This document shows positions 24,273-31,185 of a stretch of 64,000 bases of DNA, in pieces; position 1 is the stretch's first letter, and every line of letters begins with the position of its first letter. The notes beneath the pieces were generated by a model. It was not told the origin of the DNA and searched no databases. It saw only the letters and a list, made by a program, of their open reading frames with translations. The stretch is from Mycobacterium marseillense. Lineage in GTDB: Bacteria > Actinomycetota > Actinomycetes > Mycobacteriales > Mycobacteriaceae. Made by a program: the position numbers and the translations under genes. The DNA lies in contig NZ_AP022584.1 of NCBI RefSeq assembly GCF_010731675.1, forward strand, positions 4,774,001 through 4,838,000, written 5' to 3'.

Positions 24273-25174
24273 AGAAACCTGCTGCGCTTCCAACCGCGGC
24301 GCGCGAGGCGACCCATCAAGCCCACCTCGGTCAAAAACGCCGCCAGTGGAGCGAAGCCGGCAATCTGAACGTCGCGGCGATGCGGACTGGTGCGTGCGAT
24401 CTTTCGGGCCCGCTGCGGGTCGAGGCCCGCCCGCGCATAAGGAACCGGGTTGCTGAAAAGATAGTTGAAGAAGTAGCCGCCCAGCCCGTTGATGTTGGCC
24501 ATGAACCAGCGGTTGAACCGAGGCATTTCGGCGACGCGTTTGCGCGCGCCGTCGCGCGCGAACTGAATGTGTCGCGCCTCCTCGGTCACGTGAATACGCA
24601 TGAGCCGCTGGATGATTGGCTGCAGTTCGGGGTCATCCATCATCTGCCGTTGCAGCGAGTCGAAGATCTCCTCACCGATCAACGCGGCGACCCACAGCAT
24701 GGAGCCACGCTGAAACGCCAGCGGCAGAAAGTTGATGATCATCCGGTGAAACAGCCTGGGGCGCACCGGTTTTGCTCCGATGCGTTCGATGGCCTTGCCG
24801 AACATGACCATGTGGCGGGTCTCGTCGCCCAGCTCGGTCAGCTTGTAATGCGTGGAGTTGCTGGTCGGGTCTTCGTGCAGGATCGTGCGCAGCAATGATT
24901 GGTTGAGCATGTTCTCGAACCAGATTCCGGCCGAGAGCGTGTTGACCAATTCCTGGCGGGACAGCTCGATCTGCTGTTCCCGGGTCATCTCGTCCCACAT
25001 CGGGGTGCCGTACAGCGACACCAACCGCGGTGGCAGGTAGAACTTGTCCGGGTCGAGTGGAGCGTCCCAGTCGATGTCGACGACGGGCTCATAGGACTTC
25101 TTGACCGAGCCCTTCAGCAGCCGTTCGGAGAACTCCTCACGACTCGGCCCACCTGACTTCGGCGCGGCGGTCAT
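24269..25174 (-). CDS. AurF-like diiron oxygenase
   Basis: The protein of 301 residues shows helical bundle segments with carboxylate/His iron ligands: SAGIWFENMLNQ, ELGDETRHMVMF (ExxxH), LIGEEIFDS, HVTEEARHIQFA (EExxH). This is the AurF/p-aminobenzoate N-oxygenase family (PF11583), which oxidises amines or hydroxylates via a diiron centre. ATG at 25174 has GAGGAG upstream; ATG at 25222 also has GGAGG, so 16 more residues are possible. The extra codons are the MIRU-like repeat, which favours the shorter form. It overlaps the monooxygenase by 4 bp. The physiological substrate is unknown. Confidence 0.8.
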   Translation of the reverse strand: MTAAPKSGGPSREEFSERLLKGSVKKSYEPVVDIDWDAPLDPDKFYLPPRLVSLYGTPMWDEMTREQQIELSRQELVNTLSAGIWFENMLNQSLLRTILHEDPTSNSTHYKLTELGDETRHMVMFGKAIERIGAKPVRPRLFHRMIINFLPLAFQRGSMLWVAALIGEEIFDSLQRQMMDDPELQPIIQRLMRIHVTEEARHIQFARDGARKRVAEMPRFNRWFMANINGLGGYFFNYLFSNPVPYARAGLDPQRARKIARTSPHRRDVQIAGFAPLAAFLTEVGLMGRLARRGWKRSRFL

Positions 25175-25222
25175 GGCGCCGCTCCTCGTCGCTTCGCTCT
25201 GCATCGTCTCGGCGCGGGTCAT
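25172..25222 (-). repeat. MIRU-like repeat at the AurF-like gene start
   Basis: On the minus strand GATGCAGAGCGAAGCGACGA continues into GGAGCGGCGCC and ends at the ATG. The same unit is found at 29430-29485 before pgi and in inverted orientation at 56763-56815. From memory it matches the core of the mycobacterial interspersed repetitive unit, which usually sits at gene junctions and supplies a ribosome binding site. Confidence 0.65.
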
Positions 25223-25252
25223 CCCTGACGTCCCTCCGTTGGGTGCTTAGTC

Positions 25253-25274
25253 AGTACCCATGGTACTGGGTACT
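25253..25274. promoter_or_regulatory. Palindromic operator between the AurF-like gene and cobF
   Basis: AGTACC-CAT-GGTACT (25253-25267) is a perfect inverted repeat and is followed at once by GGGTACT, which can also pair with AGTACCC at 25253-25259. It lies about 80 bp from the diiron-oxygenase start and 75 bp from cobF. The size and symmetry fit a TetR-family operator. No regulator gene is adjacent. Confidence 0.5.
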
Positions 25275-25348
25275 TCGGGTCCCGACTAGGCCTTTGCGGT
25301 ATCGATTCGGCAATGTGGTTGAGCAGCGACGCACGTCAGGAGGGTTCA

Positions 25349-26101
25349 GTGGGCCGGCACATCCACGTCATCGGCATCGGCGCCGGCGATCCCGACTATG
25401 TGACCGTGCAGGCGATCGAGGCGCTCAACGACACACAGGTGTTTTTCGCGATGGACAAGGGTGAGCAGAAAAGCGACCTGGTGGCGCTGCGACGCGAGAT
25501 CTGCGCCCGATTCATCCGCGAACCGGGGTACCGGTTCGTCGAGCTGCCCGACCCCAAGCGCGCAGACGACACCGAGTACCGCGTCGCCGTCGCGGATTGG
25601 CATGCCGCACGCGCACGAATCTGGGCCGAGGCCATCGCGGCCGAACTGGGTCCGCACGGCGTCGGCGCCTTCTTGGCCTGGGGCGACCCGTCGCTCTACG
25701 ACAGCACCCTGCGCATCCTCGAGGCCATCAAGGTAGAAGCCGCGCAGGTCGATTTCACGTTCGACGTGATCCCGGGCATCACCGCGGTGCAGGCGCTGAC
25801 CGCAAGGCATCGCATCCCGCTCAACCAGGTTGGCGAACCCGTTCTGATCACCACGGGCCGGCAGCTGCGCGCGCACGGCGCCTCCGGATCGGCCGTCGTG
25901 ATGCTCGACGCGGACTGCTCGTTCCAGGTGTGCCCCCCGGAAACCCGGATCTGGTGGGGCGCCTATCTGGGCACCGACGACGAACTGCTCATCGCCGGCA
26001 CAATCGGCGAGGTGGGATCCCGCATCGTTTCGCTGCGGGAGGAGGCCCGCGCCCGGCACGGCTGGATCATGGACACCTATTTGCTCCGACCGGCAGACTG
26101 A
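25349..26101 (+). CDS. cobF: Precorrin-6A synthase (deacetylating) CobF
   Basis: CobF methylates precorrin-5 at C-1 with release of acetate, in aerobic cobalamin synthesis. The 250-residue protein has the corrin methyltransferase layout: HVIGIGAGDPDYVTVQAIEALN at the start, FLAWGDPSLYDSTLRIL and DVIPGITAVQALTARHRIPLN. GTG at 25349 with GAGGGTTCA before it is chosen; ATG at 25313 would add 12 residues without a ribosome site. As far as I recall, cobF is deleted in the M. tuberculosis complex at this locus, while M. canettii and environmental mycobacteria keep it. It is 4 bp from the Fpg-like gene. Confidence 0.92.
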   Translation: MGRHIHVIGIGAGDPDYVTVQAIEALNDTQVFFAMDKGEQKSDLVALRREICARFIREPGYRFVELPDPKRADDTEYRVAVADWHAARARIWAEAIAAELGPHGVGAFLAWGDPSLYDSTLRILEAIKVEAAQVDFTFDVIPGITAVQALTARHRIPLNQVGEPVLITTGRQLRAHGASGSAVVMLDADCSFQVCPPETRIWWGAYLGTDDELLIAGTIGEVGSRIVSLREEARARHGWIMDTYLLRPAD

Positions 26102-26105
26102 ACCC

Positions 26106-26969
26106 GTGCCGGAACTGCCCGAGATCGAAGCGCTGGCCGACCATCTACGGCGCCACGCCGTGGGCCTGACGGTCGGCCGCGTCGACATCGCCGCCCTGTC
26201 CGTCCTGAAGACCTTCGACCCGCCCATCAGCGCGCTGCACGGCCAGACCGTGGTCGGGGCCGACCGCTGGGGCAAATACCTGGGCCTGCGGACCGATGAG
26301 CTTTTCCTGGTCGCTCATTTGTCCCGGGCCGGCTGGTTGCGGTGGTCCGACAAGCTGGCCGCGGCTCCGCTGCGCCCCGGCAAGGGACCAATCGCGCTGC
26401 GGGTGCACCTGGGCACCCCCGGGGAGGCGCCCGGCTTCGACCTCACCGAGGCCGGCACCCAGAAGCGGCTGGCGGTGTGGCTGGTGGGCGACCCGCAGCA
26501 GATCCCCCAGATCGCCGCCCTCGGGCCGGACGCGCTGGACCTTGGCCCCGACGATCTGGCCCGCGTTCTGGCCGGCAACACCGGGCGGATCAAGACCGTC
26601 ATCACCGACCAGAAGGTGATCGCCGGCATCGGCAACGCCTACAGCGACGAGATCTTGCACGTCGCGAAGATCTCGCCGTTCGCCACCGCCGGCAAGTTGT
26701 CCGAGAAGCAGCTCGCCGTGCTGCACGACGCCATGATCACGGTGCTCACCGACGCGGTGAGCCGATCCGTCGGCCAGGGCGCGGCCACGCTCAAGGGTGA
26801 GAAACGCTCCGGACTGCGTGTGCACGCCCGCACGGGGCTGCCCTGCCCGGTGTGCGGTGATACCGTGCGCGAAGTGTCGTTCGCGGACAAGTCTTTTCAG
26901 TATTGTCCGACGTGCCAGACCGGGGGCAAGATCCTGGCCGACCGGCGGATGTCGCGTTTGCTGAAGTAG
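26106..26969 (+). CDS. Fpg/Nei-family DNA glycosylase-AP lyase (full-length Rv0944 homologue)
   Basis: The N-terminus PELPEIEALADHL supplies the catalytic Pro2 (after Met removal) and Glu3. WGKYL holds the conserved lysine, the helix-two-turn-helix region has KTVITDQKVIAGIGNAYSDEIL, and the C-terminal zinc finger is CPVC...CPTC with QTGGKILADRRMSRLLK. All parts of a base-excision glycosylase are present in 287 residues. M. tuberculosis Rv0944 is, from memory, only 158 residues and lacks the N-terminal half, so the enzyme is intact here and truncated there. It follows cobF by 4 bp. Substrate range (8-oxoG or oxidised pyrimidines) is unknown. Confidence 0.88.
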   Translation: MPELPEIEALADHLRRHAVGLTVGRVDIAALSVLKTFDPPISALHGQTVVGADRWGKYLGLRTDELFLVAHLSRAGWLRWSDKLAAAPLRPGKGPIALRVHLGTPGEAPGFDLTEAGTQKRLAVWLVGDPQQIPQIAALGPDALDLGPDDLARVLAGNTGRIKTVITDQKVIAGIGNAYSDEILHVAKISPFATAGKLSEKQLAVLHDAMITVLTDAVSRSVGQGAATLKGEKRSGLRVHARTGLPCPVCGDTVREVSFADKSFQYCPTCQTGGKILADRRMSRLLK

Positions 26970-27010
26970 TCGCCCGTCCAGGACTTGACACCTGTCGATA
27001 TGCTGCCCCG

Positions 27011-27760
27011 ATGACTCGCCAGAAGATCCTCATCACGGGTGCCAGCTCGGGGCTGGGCGCCGGCATGGCGCGCGCCTTCGCCGCCAAGGGCCGCGACCTC
27101 GCCCTGTGCGCGCGTCGCACCGACCGGCTCGATGAGCTCAAAGCCGAGCTGACGCAGAAGTATCCGGGCGTCACGATCGTGGTCGCCGCGCTGGACGTCA
27201 ACGACCATGAGGCCGTCCCCAAAGTGTTTGCCGAACTCAGCGACGAGCTGGGCGGCATCGACCGCATCATCGTCAACGCCGGCATCGGCAAGGGCGCCAA
27301 ACTCGGCTCCGGCAAGTTGTGGGCGAACAAGGCGACCCTCGAGACCAACCTGGTGGCCGCGCTGGTGCAGATCGAGACCGCGCTGGAGATGTTCAACAAG
27401 AACGGTTCGGGCCACCTGGTGCTGATTTCGTCGGTGCTCGGCAACAAGGGCGTGCCCGGCGTCAAGGCCGCGTACGCGGCGAGCAAGGCCGGCCTGAGCT
27501 CGCTGGGCGAATCGCTGCGCGCCGAATACGCCAAGGGTCCCGTCAAGGTTTCGGTCATCGAACCCGGCTACATCGAGTCGGAGATGACGGCCAAGTCGAA
27601 CAGCACAATGTTGATGGTGGACAACGAAACTGGCGTCAACGCGCTCGTCGCCGCCATGGAGCGCGAGCCCGGCCGGGCGGTGGTGCCGTGGTGGCCGTGG
27701 GCGCCGCTGGTGCAGTTGATGCGGGTGCTGCCGCCTCAGCTGACCAAGATGTTCGCCTGA
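27011..27760 (+). CDS. Short-chain dehydrogenase/reductase (Rv0945 homologue)
   Basis: A 249-residue SDR: ILITGASSGLGAGMARAFA at the start with an Arg-rich NADP-type segment (CARRTDRL), DVNDHEAV, NAGIGKGA and the active site SSVLGNKGVPGVKAAYAASKAGL. The enzyme resembles YdfG/SDR proteins that reduce small ketones or hydroxy acids; the true substrate is unknown. ATG at 27011 is chosen; an in-frame start further upstream would lie inside the glycosylase gene. It converges on pgi, 7 bp apart. Confidence 0.87.
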   Translation: MTRQKILITGASSGLGAGMARAFAAKGRDLALCARRTDRLDELKAELTQKYPGVTIVVAALDVNDHEAVPKVFAELSDELGGIDRIIVNAGIGKGAKLGSGKLWANKATLETNLVAALVQIETALEMFNKNGSGHLVLISSVLGNKGVPGVKAAYAASKAGLSSLGESLRAEYAKGPVKVSVIEPGYIESEMTAKSNSTMLMVDNETGVNALVAAMEREPGRAVVPWWPWAPLVQLMRVLPPQLTKMFA

Positions 27761-27767
27761 GATCCGT

Positions 27768-29432
27768 CTAGCTGGTGCGGCCTCGTTCGCTGCGGTAACG
27801 GCGGACCAGGGCGTCGGTCGAGCTATCCGATTGCGGCGCCGGCGAGGTGTCCGCGGTGAGCACCGGAAGCAGGGCCTTGGCCTGAGTTTTGCCCAGCTCC
27901 ACGCCCCATTGGTCGAACGAGTCGATGCCCCAGATCACGCCCTCGGTGAAAACCTGATGCTCGTAGAGGGCGATCAGCTGGCCGAGCACCGACGGGGTGA
28001 GCCGGTCGGCCAGGATCGACGTCGACGGCCGGTTCCCCGGCATCACCTTGTGCGGCACGATATCCGCGGGCGTGCCTTCGGCGGCGATCTCCTCGGCGGT
28101 CTTGCCGAAGGCCAGCACCTGGGTCTGGGCGAAGAAGTTGCTCATCAACAGGTCGTGCATGCTGCCGTCGCCCTCGGCGGTGGGCAGGTCGTCGATCGGT
28201 TGGCTGAAGCCGATGAAGTCGGCGGGCACCAGCCGGGTGCCTTGATGCAGCAACTGGTAGAAAGCGTGCTGCCCGTTGGTTCCCGGTTCGCCCCAGAAGA
28301 TTTCACCGGTGCCGGTGGTGACCGGGCTGCCGTCCGCGCGGGTCGACTTGCCGTTGGACTCCATGGTCAGCTGTTGCAGATAGGCCGCGAAACGTGCCAA
28401 GTCGTTGGAGTAGGGCAGCACCGCGCGCGACTGCGCGCCCATGAAGTTGGAATACCACAGGCCGATAAGGCCAAGCAGCACAGGCGCGTTGGACTCCAGC
28501 GGGGCGGTCTTGAAATGCCGGTCGACGATGTGGAATCCGGACAAGAAGTCCGCGAACGCTTCGCGGCCGATGGCGGCCATCACCGACAGCCCGATCGCCG
28601 AGTCCACGGAGTAGCGGCCGCCGACCCAGTCCCAGAATCCGAACATGTTGTCGGTGTTGATCCCGAAATCGTCGACGAGGCGCTTGTTGGTGGAGACGGC
28701 CACGAAGTGTTGCGCCACCGCGGCGTCGCCGAGGGCATCTGTCACCCAGCGGCGCGCGGCCGTCGCGTTAGTCAGGGTTTCCAGGGTCGAAAACGTCTTC
28801 GACGCAACGATGAAAAGCGTTGTGGCCGGGTCCAAGTCGGCCAGGGCGGCGATCAGGTCGGCGGGGTCGACATTGGAGACGAAGCGCGCCGAGATGCCCG
28901 CGTCCGCGTAGTGGCGCAGGGCCTGGTAAACCATCACCGGGCCGAGGTCCGACCCGCCGATGCCGATGTTGACCACGGTGCCGATCCGTTTGCCGGTGGC
29001 GCCGGTCCATTCGCCGCTGCGCAGCCGGTCGGTGAAGTCGCCCATCCTGTCCAGCACGGCATGCACGTCCTCGACGACGTTTTGACCGTCGACGATCAGT
29101 TCGGCGTCCCTGGGCAGTCGCAGCGCGGTGTGCAGCACCGCACGATCCTCCGAGGTGTTGATGTGCACGCCGGCGAACATCTGGTCGCGGCGCTCTTCGA
29201 GGTTCACGGTGCGGGCCAGATCGACCAAGAGCCGCAGCGTTTCTCGCGTGATCCGGTGCTTGCTGTAGTCGATGTAGAGGTCGCCGACCGAGACGGTCAG
29301 CTCACGACCGCGATCGGGATCCTCGTCGAAGAACTGGCGCAGATGGGTAGCGCCGATTTGTTCATGATGCCTGCGCAGGGCACCCCACGCCGGGGTGGCG
29401 GTGATGTCAGGGAGGGTATGCACGGAGGTCAT
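27768..29432 (-). CDS. pgi: Glucose-6-phosphate isomerase
   Basis: This enzyme interconverts glucose-6-phosphate and fructose-6-phosphate in glycolysis and gluconeogenesis. The 554-residue length equals that of mycobacterial Pgi. Signatures include [18 protein letters not shown], the substrate-binding block [32 protein letters not shown] with the catalytic Glu, and [11 protein letters not shown] near the C-terminus with the ring-opening Lys. The ATG at 29432 is preceded by GAGGAG contributed by a MIRU-like repeat. M. tuberculosis Rv0946c is the counterpart. Confidence 0.96.
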   Translation of the reverse strand: MTSVHTLPDITATPAWGALRRHHEQIGATHLRQFFDEDPDRGRELTVSVGDLYIDYSKHRITRETLRLLVDLARTVNLEERRDQMFAGVHINTSEDRAVLHTALRLPRDAELIVDGQNVVEDVHAVLDRMGDFTDRLRSGEWTGATGKRIGTVVNIGIGGSDLGPVMVYQALRHYADAGISARFVSNVDPADLIAALADLDPATTLFIVASKTFSTLETLTNATAARRWVTDALGDAAVAQHFVAVSTNKRLVDDFGINTDNMFGFWDWVGGRYSVDSAIGLSVMAAIGREAFADFLSGFHIVDRHFKTAPLESNAPVLLGLIGLWYSNFMGAQSRAVLPYSNDLARFAAYLQQLTMESNGKSTRADGSPVTTGTGEIFWGEPGTNGQHAFYQLLHQGTRLVPADFIGFSQPIDDLPTAEGDGSMHDLLMSNFFAQTQVLAFGKTAEEIAAEGTPADIVPHKVMPGNRPSTSILADRLTPSVLGQLIALYEHQVFTEGVIWGIDSFDQWGVELGKTQAKALLPVLTADTSPAPQSDSSTDALVRRYRSERGRTS

Positions 29433-29485
29433 AGGCGGCGCTCCTCGTTATCGCTTCGCTCTGCATCGTCGCCGACGCGGGTCAT
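29430..29485 (-). repeat. MIRU-like repeat upstream of pgi
   Basis: On the minus strand GATGCAGAGCGAAGCGATAA leads to CGAGGAGCGCCGCCT and the pgi ATG. It is the same unit as at 25172-25222, in the same orientation, with a few changes and small indels. It provides the pgi ribosome binding site. Confidence 0.65.
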
Positions 29486-29540
29486 GCTTCGACCCTATGG
29501 GCTCTGACGTGAACGAGCCAGGTACAGCGGTGAGCGCGGG

Positions 29541-29861
29541 TCAGTGACCGAGCCGGCCCCTGCCCAGCCGCAGCAGCAGTATCGCAAGGTCCTTGCCGTC
29601 GGGGCCGAGCTCGCTGTAGCGCTCGATGACCTTCATCTCGCGGCTGTGGACCAGGCGCGTGCCGCCCGAAGCCATCCGGGCCTTGCCGATCGCTTGTGAC
29701 ACCTCGGTGCGCCGTTTGACCGCGGCGAGGATCTCGGCGTCGAGCCGATCGATCTCGTGACGTAAGTCGTCGATGTCGGTGGCCTCTGGGGTCTCCACCG
29801 TCTCGATGTTCATCTCTGCTGCCTCCGCGCCTTCGTCGTGCTGTGTGGGTTCTGGACTCAT
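29541..29861 (-). CDS. Intracellular chorismate mutase (AroQ-delta type, Rv0948c homologue)
   Basis: This enzyme turns chorismate into prephenate for Phe and Tyr synthesis. The 106-residue all-helical protein has LRHEIDRLDAEILAAVKRRTEVSQAIGKARMASGG and ends LLLRLGRGRLGH, the C-terminal tail that in M. tuberculosis is ordered by the DAHP synthase partner, which activates the otherwise weak mutase. Active-site Arg and Lys positions are present. ATG at 29861 gives a length like Rv0948c (105); an internal ATG at residue 17 is also used in some annotations. Confidence 0.93.
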   Translation of the reverse strand: MSPEPTQHDEGAEAAEMNIETVETPEATDIDDLRHEIDRLDAEILAAVKRRTEVSQAIGKARMASGGTRLVHSREMKVIERYSELGPDGKDLAILLLRLGRGRLGH

Positions 29862-30374
29862 GCAGTTCGGGCCTCACTGAAGACGAGCCCCGGGTGCCGA
29901 AGGCGGGCCCGGGACTCTGCGGAAGCAGTTAGACCACGGGCACCGGGGATGGGCACCCGTAGGGGAATCGGCGACGCCACTGCCGGGTCGCGGAGCGTCG
30001 TCGACACTGCACATTGAGCACGAATTGAGTGTGCCACTAAAAACGGTGCACGCGCAAAAAAACGTGTTTAAGCTGCGCTTTTTGGACTCGGGTGCAATTA
30101 CGGCACCCGCCCGAAAAGGGATTGATAATTACATTCCGACACGCCGAATTCGTCGGTAGTCCGCGTGGCGCGGCCGGAGCCGGCCGAAGCACTAGCCTGG
30201 CGTGACGCCTGGGCGCTTTGCGTCACTGGGCGGCGGCGAGTTTGGACTGAAAAGAGTGTGGACGCAGCCGAATGCGTGGCGGTAGTGCCCGAGGGCTCAC
30301 TGCCGCTGATCGTGGCAGGAGCCGGCTCAGGCAAGACCGCGGTGTTGACACGGTCAGTCCCGGCTCCGGCGGGA
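29862..30374. other. 513-bp gene-free stretch between chorismate mutase and the RIC gene
   Basis: No supportable gene is seen. It holds the chorismate mutase promoter region on the right of 29861 and a helicase-like fragment at 30278-30353 (listed separately). The centre (about 30030-30150) is AT-richer than usual for this genome. Confidence 0.55.
30278..30353 (+). pseudogene. Stray UvrD-type Walker A fragment
   Basis: In frame on the plus strand this encodes AVVPEGSLPLIVAGAGSGKT followed by AVLTR, almost the same as the UvrD1 segment AVVHEGSPLLIVAGAGSGKT/AVLTR located 1.0 kb downstream. The nucleotide match is clear but interrupted by many substitutions, and similarity ends on both sides. 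It has no start, no continuation and no ribosome site. It is a relic of a partial duplication of uvrD1 or of another UvrD-like gene, now lying on the far side of the RIC gene. Confidence 0.7.
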
Positions 30375-31052
30375 TCACACTATGGCGAGCGCCCGCGGGA
30401 ACAGTACGTTGTTTTCCTTGTGCACATGCAGGTGCAGGTCGGATTCGATCTCTCGCAGACCGGCCAACATCGCGGTGTACGACCCACAGGCATCCGCGGG
30501 CGCGGTGTAGCCGCTGGTGAGCTCCCGCAGCTCTGCCAGCAATTCACCGGCGACGTCGTGTTCCTTCATGTTCTGCTCCAGCGCGGCGCGCAGTTCACCG
30601 GAGACCGCGCCGTCACCCCGGGTGCGCAACCCGGGGAAGATCGCGTCCTCCTCCCTGCGCAGATGAGGCTCGACTCTTTCGCGCAGTTCGCCGAACGCAT
30701 TTCGGACCTGCCCGAGTTCGGGGTGGCTTTTCCCATGCACTCGGGCGACCTTGTCCACCAGCGCCGACATCCGCGGGAATTCGTCCCACAGGAACCGGTG
30801 GTGTGTGTCGAGGATGTGCTCGATCAATGCTGCGTCGGCCATGTCCGCCCAATCGGCCCGCGCACCGGGCTCCTCGCCGTTCAACGCGGTGAGAACCTCG
30901 TCGACGTCGATCTGCGCCTCCTCGCATGCCTCACCGACGGAGCGTTGACCATGACAGCAGTAGTCGATGCCGAAGCGGTCCAGCATCCGGGTGCGGGAGG
31001 GGTCGGCGGTGATGACATCGCCGAGAGTGGTCTCGGACGTGTAGGTGGCCAT
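30375..31052 (-). CDS. RIC-family iron-sulfur cluster repair di-iron protein (ScdA/YtfE-like)
   Basis: RIC proteins repair Fe-S clusters damaged by nitric oxide or peroxide. The 225-residue protein has the ScdA_N domain with FGIDYCCHGQRSVGEAC (Cys pair at 32-33) and then a hemerythrin-like four-helix domain with ligands in HILDTHHRFLWDE, HGKSHPEL, PHLRREEDAIFP, EHDVAGELL and HLHVHKENNVLFP. ATG at 31052 has AAGGAG 7 nt upstream; frames extending further lack a start signal. It is divergent from uvrD1. In M. tuberculosis the chorismate mutase gene and uvrD1 are neighbours without this gene. Confidence 0.9.
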   Translation of the reverse strand: MATYTSETTLGDVITADPSRTRMLDRFGIDYCCHGQRSVGEACEEAQIDVDEVLTALNGEEPGARADWADMADAALIEHILDTHHRFLWDEFPRMSALVDKVARVHGKSHPELGQVRNAFGELRERVEPHLRREEDAIFPGLRTRGDGAVSGELRAALEQNMKEHDVAGELLAELRELTSGYTAPADACGSYTAMLAGLREIESDLHLHVHKENNVLFPRALAIV

Positions 31053-31095
31053 CGCAATCTCCTTGTCAGTGGGTGAGACAGACCGCAGTGTAATT

Positions 31096-31115
31096 AATAC
31101 ACCCTCGTTCGTATT
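31096..31115. promoter_or_regulatory. Inverted repeat AATAC-N10-GTATT between the RIC gene and uvrD1
   Basis: The perfect 5-bp arms sit in an AT-rich patch 44 bp upstream of the RIC start and 71 bp upstream of uvrD1. An NO-sensing regulator such as NsrR would be a fitting reader given the target gene, but the arms are short and no regulator gene is adjacent. Confidence 0.35.
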
Positions 31116-31185
31116 TATTCCGAGGCATGGCGCCAAGGCGCGGGTTGCACCGGGTGTCACAGTCTGGCGGTAGGTTAGGAACGTC

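Noticed and set aside
30165..31076. 303-codon plus-strand frame containing the Walker A sequence
   Set aside because: Only about 25 codons resemble a helicase. The rest is the antisense of the RIC gene, so it is treated as a fragment, not a gene.
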